Part shown: positions 18,096 to 27,526 of the stretch, piece by piece
How positions within the stretch are numbered: the first letter of the stretch is position 1
How the letters are laid out: the number at the start of each line of letters is the position of its first letter
Origin: Caldilineaceae bacterium SB0661_bin_32
GTDB taxonomy: Bacteria; Chloroflexota; Anaerolineae; Caldilineales; Caldilineaceae
Length of the DNA: 47,589 bases
Assembly (NCBI GenBank): GCA_009841235.1
Contig: VXMH01000025.1
Location: forward strand, 1-47,589
Direction: 5' to 3'
Program-made: the position numbers and the translations under genes
Notes under the pieces: generated by a model
Seen by the model: only the letters and a program-made list of their open reading frames with translations
What the model was told of the DNA's origin: nothing
The model's database searches: none

Positions 18096-18405
18096 ACGGA
18101 AGCCTGCCATCCCTGCGGAATGTTCATTCAGACCTCTTCACTATCGGCTTAAGCCAAATAACGTCGCGTGCCCAGGCGAACTGCCCTGACAAGCGAAACA
18201 GACCCTCTTGGCTTTCTCGATTTCTATGGTCTTTGTGGTTGCCTTGCCGCTACCGCTGCATTCAAGAGCGCTTCTTCAACAACCCCCTCCTGTCTCTTGG
18301 AGAGATTCTAACCCGCCGAACTGAAGTTGACGGAAAACCAACGACCGCCTGGCTCACTTTCGGGTAAATCAAGGTATAGGGTGAGAACGGTCTGTCGGGG
18401 GATTC
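18096..18405. other. Intergenic region without a recognised gene
   Basis: I see no ORF with coding character, no convincing promoter and no hairpin followed by a T tract. A 10-nt palindrome GGCTTAAGCC lies near 18146-18155. Confidence 0.4.
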
Positions 18406-20079
18406 ATGTCAACGGTGGCTGAAATTGTCAACCAGCTCTTGGCAAAACCCATGGCAGGCGCCGAGCCGGGGAGGAGTACTATGCGCGATCTGAGCAGGGA
18501 CAGTACACATCTTTATGTGAAGGAGTTCACGCAGACGTTTCTGGACAACGTTACTATCGAGTCGGTGCAGGATGTGACCCGGCGCTGGCACAGGCCCGAG
18601 CGGAGGCTGGATACGCCCCTTATCAGCAAGGACCGGCCCTGGGAGCATGTGCCCTACTTTACCTATTCGAACTACTGCGTGCTGCGGGACCCGCTGGACC
18701 GGCTCTTCAAGTGCTGGTATGAGGACATGGCGGGCAAACCGGCGCCTGAGCCGATCCCCAACAACCCGTTCGGCACCTTTTCGCGTCAGCTCTATGCCGA
18801 AAGTAAGGATGGGATCCACTGGGAGAAGCCGGCGCTGGGCGTCTACGAACTGTACGGCCACAACACCAACATCGTTCTGGGCGACAGCGAATTTGGACAA
18901 GTCCACTCGATGAACGTCGTTCTGGATCCCCATCCCTCCAGGCCGGATGAGCGCTTTCGGGCGCTCTTTTCGCATATGCGGAACGACGAAGTCGCCAGTT
19001 TTCACAACATCAGGTGCGCGCGCTCGCCTGACGGCATCCACTGGACCGTTTACGACGAGCTGCCTTCCATCGGTATCCTGGGCTCCAAGCTGGATGATGT
19101 GTCGGCGCTCTTTTACGATGAATATGCGCGGGAGTTCGTGCAGAATACGCGGCACGTGATGATGGTTGCGGCCGGCGCGGTCAACATGCGCAATCCGCAG
19201 AATCGCCGCTCCTTTACGATCACGAATGAACCACACAACTTCGCAGCCTACAGTCAGAGGCGGGTCTTCCAGTGCCGCAGCCACGACTTTCTGCACTGGA
19301 GCGAGCCTGTCCTGGTGGCGGCGGCCGACGATGAAGAGGACAATCTGGACGATTCCTTCTACGGGATGGCGCAGTTTAAGGTGGGCAACCTGCATCTGGC
19401 TACGGTGGGCGTGTTCCAGGCGGTCGACAACGAGATGGAGGTCCAGCTGATGATGAGCCGGGACGGGCTGCGGTGGCAGCGGACCGGCAAGAGGCAGCCG
19501 TTCCTGGCCCCGCGGGGAGAGGGGTTCTGGGACGCCTACATGGTCTCGCTGGTGAGCCCGCCGATCGAGATGGGTGACGAGCTGTGGTTCTACCACGGCG
19601 GCACGAACTACCACCACGACTTTTTCCTTTCGGGCGCACGGGAAAACCTGGACCACCCGGAGGCGCACGACCCGCTGAATGCGAGGTTCGGATTGGGGCT
19701 GGCGACCCTGCGCAAGGACGGGTACGCGGGGTTGTTCGCCAACAGGTATCGCGAGGGTATGGCTGTGACGCGTCCGCTCGTCAGCCTGGGGACCAAACTG
19801 GTGATCAACGCCCGCTGCGCGCCGGGCGGCTCGGTTCGGATTGAGGTGGCGGACAGGTATGACGAGCCGCTTGAGCCTTGCCTGAAAGAGAGCTGCGATC
19901 CCTTTACCGGAGACAGTGTGGCCCATACGGTTACCTGGGCGGGAAGTCCCGACATCCCGGCAGGGGTCGGCTCCCGCTGGGGCGGGCCGGGGGAGAGGAC
20001 CTACTGGCGCAAGCTGCGCTTCTTTTTGCGCGACGCCGAACTTTTTTCGTTCCACTTTGAAGACCCGGTTGAGGCGTGA
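18406..20079 (+). CDS. Glycosidase-like five-bladed beta-propeller protein (GH32/GH43-like)
   Basis: A 557-aa protein with recurrent blade motifs of the GH32/43/68 clan type: SKDGIHWEKP, SPDGIHWTVYD, SHDFLHWSEP and SRDGLRWQR. The C-terminal ~120 residues look like a beta-sandwich. No signal peptide is seen. I cannot place the catalytic acid residues with confidence, so it may be a glycosidase, a phosphorylase-like enzyme or a non-catalytic propeller. The ATG at 18406 gives the longest frame. An ATG at 18481 has a stronger ribosome site (GGGGAGGAG, 18468-18476) and may be the true start, removing 25 residues. It is followed by PIG-L and dioxygenase genes on the same strand. Confidence 0.75.
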   Translation: MSTVAEIVNQLLAKPMAGAEPGRSTMRDLSRDSTHLYVKEFTQTFLDNVTIESVQDVTRRWHRPERRLDTPLISKDRPWEHVPYFTYSNYCVLRDPLDRLFKCWYEDMAGKPAPEPIPNNPFGTFSRQLYAESKDGIHWEKPALGVYELYGHNTNIVLGDSEFGQVHSMNVVLDPHPSRPDERFRALFSHMRNDEVASFHNIRCARSPDGIHWTVYDELPSIGILGSKLDDVSALFYDEYAREFVQNTRHVMMVAAGAVNMRNPQNRRSFTITNEPHNFAAYSQRRVFQCRSHDFLHWSEPVLVAAADDEEDNLDDSFYGMAQFKVGNLHLATVGVFQAVDNEMEVQLMMSRDGLRWQRTGKRQPFLAPRGEGFWDAYMVSLVSPPIEMGDELWFYHGGTNYHHDFFLSGARENLDHPEAHDPLNARFGLGLATLRKDGYAGLFANRYREGMAVTRPLVSLGTKLVINARCAPGGSVRIEVADRYDEPLEPCLKESCDPFTGDSVAHTVTWAGSPDIPAGVGSRWGGPGERTYWRKLRFFLRDAELFSFHFEDPVEA

Positions 20080-20227
20080 ACAGGGCCCGGGGGATTGGGT
20101 CTTGAGCAAGGCAGGAGGCTGAACTGTGTTTTCCCAATGGCATCTTTTGACGTCTCAACCCTCAAGCGGTTGATAGGCTATACTTACGGGTGAACAGAGC
20201 TCCCACAACATTCAGGAGACCAGACCC

Positions 20228-21091
20228 ATGTCCGAGTCGCTACGAATTCTTTCGGTCGGCGCCCATCCTGCCGACATTTTCGACCAGTCCGGCGGAACGA
20301 TGGCCCACCACGCGGCGCGCGGCGACTATGTCGGCTGTGTCGTCCTCACGCACGGCGCGCGCGTCCATGACAAAGTCATCAGCGACGAGATGCACCACGC
20401 CGCCGAAGTGCCCTCCGCCGATGAACTGAACGCTCTTATGTCAGAACGGTCCGATGTCAAGGCGGAAGAGGCCCGCAAAGCATGCAATCTGCTGGGCGTT
20501 GAAGACGTCTACTTTTTCGGCGCCGACGACGCAGTCCTGCTCGTCACTGACGAGGCCGTCCGGCGTCTGGCGCGGCTCTTTCGCCAGCTGAAACCCGACA
20601 TTGTTCTGACCCATTTCCCCAAGGAGGGCGACGGACTGACCAACGCCCATGCTATCGCTGGGCAGATCGTGCTGCATGCGATGGCGCTGGCAAATGGCGT
20701 CGACCCCGGCGATCGCAATCCCCCCCACAAGGTCGCTCAGGTATTCTTCTTCGGAACCGGCGCAGCTGCGATCCCGCGCAATGTGTGGCAATCCGAAGGG
20801 GGGTACTACAACGACGTCTTCATCGACATCACCGACGTGGTGGACAAGAAGCTGGCTTGCCTGGACTGTCTTGTGAGCCAGGGCTACGGCGGTGCCTATG
20901 CCCGCAAGCGCATCGAGACCAGCGACGGCGCCTTCGGGATGTCCGGCGGTGTTGCCTACGCGGAGGGGTTTATCTCGCTGAACGCTGAAACCCACTACTA
21001 TCTGCCGGTGACGGAGAGGGCGATGATCAACGCCCGGGCTTCCGACCACGAGCGGATTGAAGAGACCTCCTACCGGGTGCCGGTTGACTGA
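20228..21091 (+). CDS. PIG-L (LmbE) family hydrolase with substituted catalytic base
   Basis: A 287-aa protein of the PIG-L/MshB deacetylase family, which removes N-acetyl or similar groups from sugars with a zinc ion. The hallmark AHPDD is AHPAD here: His13 and Asp16 (zinc ligands) remain, but the position of the catalytic-base aspartate is Ala15. His129 and His141 fit the second half of the metal site. Start at 20228 with AGGAG about 9 nt upstream. The substitution means either another residue acts as base or the reaction differs from classical deacetylation. Its place next to dioxygenases and a Gfo/Idh/MocA enzyme suggests work on a modified sugar. Confidence 0.87.
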   Translation: MSESLRILSVGAHPADIFDQSGGTMAHHAARGDYVGCVVLTHGARVHDKVISDEMHHAAEVPSADELNALMSERSDVKAEEARKACNLLGVEDVYFFGADDAVLLVTDEAVRRLARLFRQLKPDIVLTHFPKEGDGLTNAHAIAGQIVLHAMALANGVDPGDRNPPHKVAQVFFFGTGAAAIPRNVWQSEGGYYNDVFIDITDVVDKKLACLDCLVSQGYGGAYARKRIETSDGAFGMSGGVAYAEGFISLNAETHYYLPVTERAMINARASDHERIEETSYRVPVD

Positions 21092-21127
21092 GACCTCTTG
21101 GATCTGTTGCAATCGCAACCTGTCCTA

Positions 21128-21147
21128 AGGGCAGGCACGGCTGCCCC
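21128..21147. repeat. Degenerate copy of the end-repeat hairpin
   Basis: AGGGCAGGCACG followed by GCTGCCCC matches the right-end element (47536-47558) apart from a short deletion in the second arm. A 6-bp stem (21129-21134 with 21141-21146) is retained. It lies between the PIG-L and dioxygenase genes. Confidence 0.55.
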
Positions 21148-21170
21148 CTTGTTAGTTTATCTTTGCAGCG

Positions 21171-22004
21171 ATGGAGGAACCGATCTTGGCATCGTCAGCC
21201 AAATATGACCTCGACCTGAAGCTGGCAGAGCTTCGTATCAACGGTTATGTACTCTTCGAAGATCTGATACCGGTCGAGAAGATCGACAGGATCAGGGAGG
21301 CCTTTCTGCCCTATCTGGAGCAGGTGCGGGCGCATGGCGAACCGGAAAACGGCGTGATGCTGCACGGCCGCAGCGATGATCGTCTTGTCTTTGAGGGGCG
21401 GCTGCAGGTGGTCAACCGCTATACCCTCTACGTCCCCTGGGAGCAGCCGTTTGCTGACCCGGAGATCTACGAGAACCCGGTCTTGCTCGACTTTCTGGAC
21501 CGTTACTGGGGGACACGGGACTACCGCATCACCTGCTATCACTCGAACAACCCGTATCCGGGCAGCGAGTATCAGAAGTGGCACCGCGACGCGGGCATCT
21601 CCAAACTGGTGCCTCACGTCGGCCTCGAAGTCTGCCCGCATTTCGGTGTCAAGTTCCCCCTGGTGGACACGTACGAGGAAAACGGCAGCTTCGAGATTCT
21701 GCCCTGTACGCAGTATCTTGCCGATCCGGAGATGGAGAACCGCTACGACGAGATCCTGGAGGCCGGGGATTTCCCCACGCGTCGCCGTCTCGATCTGAAA
21801 AAGGGTACGCTCTGGATTCAGGACCCGCGCACGCTCCACCGCGGTACCCCCAACCGTTCGGACCATGCGCGGCCTGAGCTGGTGATCTGCTACTCGTTGC
21901 CCTGGTTCGGCCAGCGTGTGCCGGTCGAGATGACGCAGATGGAGTACGACAAGATCTCAGAGAGAGGCCGTAAGCTGCACACGACTTGCCGGGTGATCAG
22001 TTGA
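21171..22004 (+). CDS. Phytanoyl-CoA dioxygenase (PhyH) family protein, first copy
   Basis: Fe(II)/2-oxoglutarate-dependent oxygenase of 277 aa. The facial triad is visible as His138-Arg-Asp140 (WHRD) and His223 (LHRG), with Arg234 as the probable 2-oxoglutarate anchor. Bacterial PhyH members hydroxylate very varied small molecules, so the substrate is unknown. The ATG at 21171 has no ribosome site, whereas a TTG at 21186 has GGAGG (21173-21177) 8 nt upstream and may be the real start. It is followed 87 nt later by a second, only distantly similar PhyH gene. Confidence 0.9.
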   Translation: MEEPILASSAKYDLDLKLAELRINGYVLFEDLIPVEKIDRIREAFLPYLEQVRAHGEPENGVMLHGRSDDRLVFEGRLQVVNRYTLYVPWEQPFADPEIYENPVLLDFLDRYWGTRDYRITCYHSNNPYPGSEYQKWHRDAGISKLVPHVGLEVCPHFGVKFPLVDTYEENGSFEILPCTQYLADPEMENRYDEILEAGDFPTRRRLDLKKGTLWIQDPRTLHRGTPNRSDHARPELVICYSLPWFGQRVPVEMTQMEYDKISERGRKLHTTCRVIS

Positions 22005-22091
22005 GCTGGCCGCTCGATTGACAGATCAGAGCGCCAACAGGACTCTAGTCGAGCAACGGCTACCTGGGACGAAGAGGGAAAGGCAGAAGCC

Positions 22092-23309
22092 ATGAAATTC
22101 AGCCGCGACCAGTTTCTGGAAGACGGATATGTGATCCTGAGGCAGGTCATCCCGCCGCAAGAGCTGGACGACCTGCGGCAGGCCTATGAAAAGCTAGTCG
22201 AGCGGCAAAGGGTGATCTGGGCGCGTGAGCGGGGGCCGGATGATCCCCCCGGCGGCGTTTGGGAGACGAGTGCCCAGCCCCGCCTCAATCTGGGGCTGCT
22301 GGCCGGCCAGATCGATGCACAAACGGTCAGCGCGGTTGAAATCTGGCTGCACGAGAACACGCAAGGGGTCAGCAGCTGCCTGTTGGGCGTAGATGACGCG
22401 GCAGTCACCGAAATGATGCTGATGTGCAACCCGGTGCGCGACCATGAAACGGGGGGGCATCGCGGCTGGCATCGTGACTTCTATCCGCCCCACACCGCGC
22501 CCCTGCAGGGCTACGCCGACGACATTCTGGAGAACGGGCCGCGCTACGTGCAATGGAATCTGCCGCTCTACGATGACAATGTTCTCTGGGTCGTGCCCGG
22601 CAGCCATTCCCGTCTCAACACGGATGAGGAGAACGCGGCGCTGAATTCGGATGCACGTACCCCTGTGCCCGGCGCCGTGCAGACACATCTGGCGGCCGGT
22701 GATGGCGTGGCCTATATCCTGCCCCTGCTGCACTGGGGCAGCCGCTACAACGCCAGGATGCGCCGCACTGTCCATGGCGGCTTTTCGGAGTACACTACGC
22801 ACAAGGACCTGCCTTACCTTGAACATCTGTCTACAGAGTCACAGGAGTCGTTCAAACGCTGGAACGGGCGCAGCACCCAGAAGTTCGAGTTGATTGAGGC
22901 GGCGTTGCGGGCCGCAGTTGACGGCGACAGCACCGCCTTCGTGGCCGCTCTGGACCGGCTCCATCCGGGCCGAGGCGAAAAAGGTCGCCTGCTCTCCACG
23001 ATCTTTCTAAGCAAGAGCGCCAAGCGTATCCATCACCTCAAGAGTCCCGATTTCGATAGCCTGCCCGAGCAGGAACGGATGTGGGCGACCAGCATACATC
23101 CTATGACTCTCCAGTGGGGCAGGCCGCTTGCCGGCCGCTTCTCCGAGCAGGAAGCCGAAACTCTTTGGACGCGCTTCAAGTTCGTCGACGATCTGTTGCA
23201 GGATGAGGAAGATCAGTGGACGCCCGGTTTTCAGGGTGAGGAAACCCGTTACTATTTCGACCAGGTTCCGGCTGATCTAAGCGTTGAAGCGTTTCTCGCT
23301 ACCTTCTGA
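22092..23309 (+). CDS. Phytanoyl-CoA dioxygenase (PhyH) family protein, long form
   Basis: A 405-aa Fe(II)/2-oxoglutarate oxygenase, longer than its neighbour because of a C-terminal extension after about residue 235. The metal ligands His127-Arg-Asp129 (WHRD) and His214 (LLHWGS) are intact, with Arg224/225 downstream. VVPGSH (167-172) is the usual strand before the distal His. A likely hydroxylase in the same transcript as PIG-L and the Gfo/Idh/MocA gene (gaps of 87 and 53 nt). Confidence 0.9.
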   Translation: MKFSRDQFLEDGYVILRQVIPPQELDDLRQAYEKLVERQRVIWARERGPDDPPGGVWETSAQPRLNLGLLAGQIDAQTVSAVEIWLHENTQGVSSCLLGVDDAAVTEMMLMCNPVRDHETGGHRGWHRDFYPPHTAPLQGYADDILENGPRYVQWNLPLYDDNVLWVVPGSHSRLNTDEENAALNSDARTPVPGAVQTHLAAGDGVAYILPLLHWGSRYNARMRRTVHGGFSEYTTHKDLPYLEHLSTESQESFKRWNGRSTQKFELIEAALRAAVDGDSTAFVAALDRLHPGRGEKGRLLSTIFLSKSAKRIHHLKSPDFDSLPEQERMWATSIHPMTLQWGRPLAGRFSEQEAETLWTRFKFVDDLLQDEEDQWTPGFQGEETRYYFDQVPADLSVEAFLATF

Positions 23310-23362
23310 GACCGGCTTGATCACCTGCATCATTCCACTTTGCCATTCAGAGGAGCACAATT

Positions 23363-24436
23363 GTGGGAAATAGTCCAGTCAGAATTGGGTTGATTGGGAC
23401 CGGGATGGTCGCCCAGGTTATGCATTTGCCGCATCTGTTCGAGTTGCCGGAGCTCTTTGAGGTGACGGCTCTATGCGACCTGTCACCGGGCACGGTGCAG
23501 GCTGTCGGCGCCAAGTACGGAATCCGGCACACATTTTCCGACTATCGCGATATGTTGGAACGCGCGGACGTGGATGCGGTGATGGTGCTGACGCGGGACC
23601 ATGCCGAGCCGGCGACGGACGCGCTGCGGGCAGGCAAACACGTCTTCATCGAAAAGCCGATGTGCAACAACCTGGATGAGGCCGACAAGATCCTGGATGC
23701 GCAGGCGCAAAGCGGCTGCATTGCCCAGCTCGGCCACCACAAAATATACGATCCCGGGTATGTCGCCGGGCGTGAACGCATTCAGCAGATGGAGGACCCG
23801 AGTCTGATACGGCTGTACGATATCATCGGGCCGAACGAGTTCTTTCTGGAACACTATGACATCGTGCGCGTCGATGATGTCGACGCGGCCGAAAAGGACA
23901 GGATGCAGCAACTCCATCAGGACAGCTTACAACGCGCGATCGGTGCCCAACCCGAAGCGGTCATGCGCGCCTATGGCAAGATGTTGGGACTGTCAATCCA
24001 TGATGTCTATATATTGGACGGTGCCTTCGGCATCCCCGAGCGTGTGGTGTCGACCGAAATCTGGGACGGGGGCGGGGCCTTCGTCTCCATCCTGGCCTAC
24101 CCGAACAATCTGCGCTGTATACTGGACACCGCTACGGTCCGCGACCTGCGACTTTTTGACGAAACGATGACCGTTTACGCGCCGGACGGCATCGTGTCGA
24201 TCGTCTTTCCCAGTCCGTTCTTGAAGAACGCGGCCACGGTGGTCAAGGAGTGGAGGATGGATGGGACAGAGTTTCGCGAGTCAACGACGACTGCCTCATA
24301 CGAGGAGGCGTTCAAGCTGGAGCTGATTCACTTTCACGACTGCATCGTAAATGGAAAGACGCCGCGCACGCCGGCCAGTGGGGGCCGCGCGCAGATCGCG
24401 CTGTTGATTGATATGATTAAGGCCTACAGGGTGTAG
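23363..24436 (+). CDS. Gfo/Idh/MocA family oxidoreductase
   Basis: A 357-aa NAD(P)-dependent sugar or cyclitol dehydrogenase. The N-terminal Rossmann fold has GTGMVA (12-17), and EKP (97-99) supplies the catalytic lysine. The C-terminal alpha/beta domain contains GHHKIYDPGY, the region that normally provides the substrate-binding residues. The GTG start at 23363 has GAGG about 10 nt upstream. Together with PIG-L and PhyH it suggests oxidation of a modified sugar. It is the last gene before a new promoter. Confidence 0.92.
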   Translation: MGNSPVRIGLIGTGMVAQVMHLPHLFELPELFEVTALCDLSPGTVQAVGAKYGIRHTFSDYRDMLERADVDAVMVLTRDHAEPATDALRAGKHVFIEKPMCNNLDEADKILDAQAQSGCIAQLGHHKIYDPGYVAGRERIQQMEDPSLIRLYDIIGPNEFFLEHYDIVRVDDVDAAEKDRMQQLHQDSLQRAIGAQPEAVMRAYGKMLGLSIHDVYILDGAFGIPERVVSTEIWDGGGAFVSILAYPNNLRCILDTATVRDLRLFDETMTVYAPDGIVSIVFPSPFLKNAATVVKEWRMDGTEFRESTTTASYEEAFKLELIHFHDCIVNGKTPRTPASGGRAQIALLIDMIKAYRV

Positions 24437-24715
24437 GGTGCAATGTGGCGCCGGCCATCGATACAATTACTTCTGCCAGCTGATATCCATTCAATCCACC
24501 TTGTCTCCATCCTGTGTCCACTCCAGGCGGTCCGCCTACTCTTCCAAGCACTCTTCATTCAGGCGGCTGTTTGTCCTCTCCCACAAGGTAGTATCGTCTC
24601 AAAGCTGCTCAAACTGGAATAAACGGTACGGCTTGCCCGGCGGGACACCATCGAGGACGTCAATTCACTTTGCGCGTCTTTAGTTCCGGACTGAAAGCAA
24701 GGCGGCAAAAGCAAC
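24437..24715. other. Intergenic region without a recognised gene
   Basis: Pyrimidine-rich sequence with no credible coding frame and no terminator-like hairpin. It leads into the promoter at 24716-24745. Confidence 0.4.
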
Positions 24716-24745
24716 TTGACCTATGGAGTCCCAATCAAATAGAAT
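24716..24745 (+). promoter_or_regulatory. Promoter of the second ABC importer set
   Basis: TTGACC (24716-24721), 18-nt spacer, TAGAAT (24740-24745). Each box matches consensus at 5 of 6 positions. The binding-protein start is about 70 nt downstream. Confidence 0.6.
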
Positions 24746-24818
24746 TATATTGTCTAAGCGTTTTCTGCATCAACGTTTCCAACCGTCATACCATTACTAG
24801 ACTAGAGGAGGCCAAGAG

Positions 24819-26426
24819 ATGAGAAGGCGAAATTTCTCCTTTGCAGCCACGATAATAGGACTAATCGTGATGCTCGCCATGCTTGCCGCCTGTGCCCCTG
24901 CTGCCCCGGCGGACAGCGGTGCCGACCAGGCCGCCAGCGCCGACGAGTCGGAGGCAGCCGCAGCGGCCGATGAAGGGGGACCCAAGTACGGAGGAATCCT
25001 TAAATTTGGCCAGGCACAGGCGTCAACCGTGATTAACCCTTGGGGCGGGCGGTTGCACGGCGCTACCGAGTGGAACATCCTCCACCAGATCTATGAAGGA
25101 CTGCTGTATTGGGATTCGGGATACAACAACAACCCGTCCCTGGCCGAGTCCTGGGAGGCCGTCAGCGACACCGAGTACATCTTCAATCTGCGCAAAGGCG
25201 TCCTGTTCCACAACGGCGAGGAGATGACATCGGAAGACGTCGTCTACTCCTTTGAGCACGCGATGGATGAGTCGATTTCCGCCTATGCCGGCTGGTTGTC
25301 ACCGGTTGCAAGCGTCGAGGCTACGGACGACTACACCGTAAAGGTGACCCTTAAGGAGCCGTACAGTCCATTTCTCGACGTGATTGGAAGGCCGGCGGTG
25401 CTGGTCATGCCTGCGGGCACCTTTGAGAAGGAACCGTTCGAATACATTGGCACGGGGCCTTTCAAGTTGAAGGAGTTCGAGCCGGGCGTTAAGACGGAGC
25501 TGGTCAGGAATGAGGACTATTGGGAGGAGGGCGTACCCTACCTGGACGGCATCAGTATGTCCTATCTGCTCGACGACGCCGCGCGCGCGGCAAACCTTTC
25601 CTCTGACGCTGTTGATTTCATCATGATGGTGCCCGGCGCGTCCTGGGAATCTCTGACCCAGCAGGAATACAAGCTGTTTACCGGCGACACCGGCATCTTC
25701 TTCATGTTCACGTTCAACGTTGGGCGAGAGCCGTTCAACGACCCCAACGTGTTGAAGGCGCTGCAGCACCTGGTGGACAGGCAGGTCATGTGCGATGTCT
25801 ATACCGCCGGTCGCTGTAACCGCTTCTTCGCTGGCGACCCGCAGCCGCCGACCAGCCAGTACTATACCGGTATCGAATACTTTAAGGAGCCGGACATCGA
25901 GAAAGCCAGGGAGTACCTGGCCCAATCCAACTATCCGGACGGCTTCGAGGTGGACCTGAACTTCTACGGTGCGGCCTCGGATGAAGGCCAGATCGCCGAG
26001 ATCCTTCAGATCAGCGCGGCCGAGCTGGGAATCAAGTTCAATCTGCTGGCCACCGACCATGCGGTCTGGGTGGAGAAGGTTTACAAGGGCGAGTTTACCG
26101 CCGCCCTGCAGGGCCTCTACGCTTCGAGCCCGGACGACATTTTCTACGGGATCATGCATCCGGAGGGCGTTTCGCACGGCTTTGCTCCTAACTTCGACAT
26201 TCCCGAATACAACGCGCTGGTTGAAGAAGCGCGCAGGGTAACCGACCCCGACCATCGCCGGGAACTCTATACGGAGGCGTTGACCATCGGGTATGAGGCG
26301 GGATGGCCTCTAATCTATCTCTTCACCTATGACGATCGAATGGGCATGCACCCGGATGTCATGGACTATCAGGTAGACGGGCTGGGCACTGTGCGCTTTC
26401 TGAAGTACGTTTGGCTGGACAGGTAA
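24819..26426 (+). CDS. Peptide/solute-binding lipoprotein, SBP family 5 (second set)
   Basis: A 535-aa exported lipoprotein. The signal peptide (1-24) ends in lipobox LAAC with Cys25; an Ala/Asp/Glu-rich linker follows to about residue 50, then KYGGILKFG. The signature FHNGEEMTSEDVVYSFEHAM and GTGPFKL place it in the peptide/nickel/oligosaccharide-binding family. The ribosome site AGAGGAGG (24804-24811) is strong. It feeds the two permeases downstream, from which it is separated by a hairpin at 26450-26478. Confidence 0.93.
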   Translation: MRRRNFSFAATIIGLIVMLAMLAACAPAAPADSGADQAASADESEAAAAADEGGPKYGGILKFGQAQASTVINPWGGRLHGATEWNILHQIYEGLLYWDSGYNNNPSLAESWEAVSDTEYIFNLRKGVLFHNGEEMTSEDVVYSFEHAMDESISAYAGWLSPVASVEATDDYTVKVTLKEPYSPFLDVIGRPAVLVMPAGTFEKEPFEYIGTGPFKLKEFEPGVKTELVRNEDYWEEGVPYLDGISMSYLLDDAARAANLSSDAVDFIMMVPGASWESLTQQEYKLFTGDTGIFFMFTFNVGREPFNDPNVLKALQHLVDRQVMCDVYTAGRCNRFFAGDPQPPTSQYYTGIEYFKEPDIEKAREYLAQSNYPDGFEVDLNFYGAASDEGQIAEILQISAAELGIKFNLLATDHAVWVEKVYKGEFTAALQGLYASSPDDIFYGIMHPEGVSHGFAPNFDIPEYNALVEEARRVTDPDHRRELYTEALTIGYEAGWPLIYLFTYDDRMGMHPDVMDYQVDGLGTVRFLKYVWLDR

Positions 26427-26449
26427 AGGACTTAAGTCAGATCGAGGAT

Positions 26450-26485
26450 GACGCGTTTCCCGGAGAGGGAAATGCGTCCTTCCTT
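26450..26485 (+). terminator. Hairpin between binding protein and permease genes (possible attenuator)
   Basis: A 12-bp stem (26450-26461 with 26467-26478; one G-T pair) and 5-nt loop, followed by CTTCCTTT. The weak T tract suggests partial termination or 3'-end protection of the binding-protein mRNA rather than a full stop. Confidence 0.55.
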
Positions 26486-26578
26486 TAGCGGCGCGAGGTC
26501 CCGGCTCCGGCATAGTATGCCCGCCAATGTCGCGCCCTGATTCATAATTCCACAGTGTGAAAGAGGAGACGACGCTAC

Positions 26579-27526
26579 ATGTCGCGATTCTTGGGTCGCC
26601 GTCTGATTCGCGCTGTACTGACCGTGTGGGCAGTAGGGACCCTTGTGTTCTTCCTGATGCACGCACTTCCCGGCGACGTTGTGCTCGTCCTGCTCGATAC
26701 CGTCGGCGCAGGGTCGCCAGCGGCCGACAAGATGCGCGAGTTCCTCGGGCTTGACCGGCCGCTTCATGTGCAGTATTTCGACTGGCTGGGAAATCTCCTC
26801 AGGGGAGACATGGGGAACTCCCTGCTGGGCGGCTATCCGGTATGGGACCTGGTCAAATCGCGAATTCCGGTGACCGTTGAACTCGCGGTCCTGACGATCC
26901 TGCTTGGGCTTTCAATCGCGATTCCACTGGGCATCGTCGCGGCAGCCAGAAATGGTTCGTGGATTGACCTGCTGGCGATGCAGTTTGGGCAGCTCGGAAT
27001 TTCGATTCCGAACTTCTGGATCGCCACGATACTGATTCTGGTCGTGGCGGCGCGGCTGCAGTGGCTGCCGCCGTCCGGCTACAAGCCGATCAGCGACGGC
27101 CTGGGGACGAATCTGTTGCATATGATCATGCCGTCGCTGAGCCTTGCGCTCCCTCTGGCAGCGGTCATGACGCGCGTCGTGCGCTCCGCCGTTCTTGAAG
27201 TTCTCAACCGGGATTACATGCGGGTGGCGCACGCCAAGGGGCTCCATCCTCAGCGCGTACTCTGGCGGCATGGATTGAGGAATGCCGCGATCCCGATCGT
27301 AACCGTTATCGGGCTCGAATTGGGCTACTTGCTGGGGGGAACGGTCCTGATAGAGGAGATGTTCTTCGTACCGGGGCTTGGCCAGTTGACCGTGCGCGCG
27401 TTGCTCAACCGGGATCTGCCGGTGCTGCAAGGTGTGCTGTTGCTCTATTCGACGGCCTTCGTCTTTGTGAATCTCGTTGTGGACCTGCTCTATGGCCAAC
27501 TCGATCCGCGAATACGATACGAATAG
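26579..27526 (+). CDS. Peptide-type ABC importer permease, DppB family (second set)
   Basis: A 315-aa membrane protein with about six helices. It has the early PGDV stretch, the EAA-type loop (VAHAKGL ... HGLRNAAIP) and the terminal DPRIRYE. AGAGGAG (26562-26568) precedes the ATG. It overlaps the next permease gene by about 35 nt, which indicates translational coupling. Confidence 0.93.
   Translation: MSRFLGRRLIRAVLTVWAVGTLVFFLMHALPGDVVLVLLDTVGAGSPAADKMREFLGLDRPLHVQYFDWLGNLLRGDMGNSLLGGYPVWDLVKSRIPVTVELAVLTILLGLSIAIPLGIVAAARNGSWIDLLAMQFGQLGISIPNFWIATILILVVAARLQWLPPSGYKPISDGLGTNLLHMIMPSLSLALPLAAVMTRVVRSAVLEVLNRDYMRVAHAKGLHPQRVLWRHGLRNAAIPIVTVIGLELGYLLGGTVLIEEMFFVPGLGQLTVRALLNRDLPVLQGVLLLYSTAFVFVNLVVDLLYGQLDPRIRYE

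Noticed and set aside
18409..20109. 566-codon open frame opposite the beta-propeller gene
   Set aside because: No recognisable motif, and no ribosome site; the plus frame has clear repeated blade motifs.
20147..20184. TTGACG and TATACT upstream of the PIG-L gene as a promoter
   Set aside because: Spacing of 26 nt is too long and no better -35 was found.
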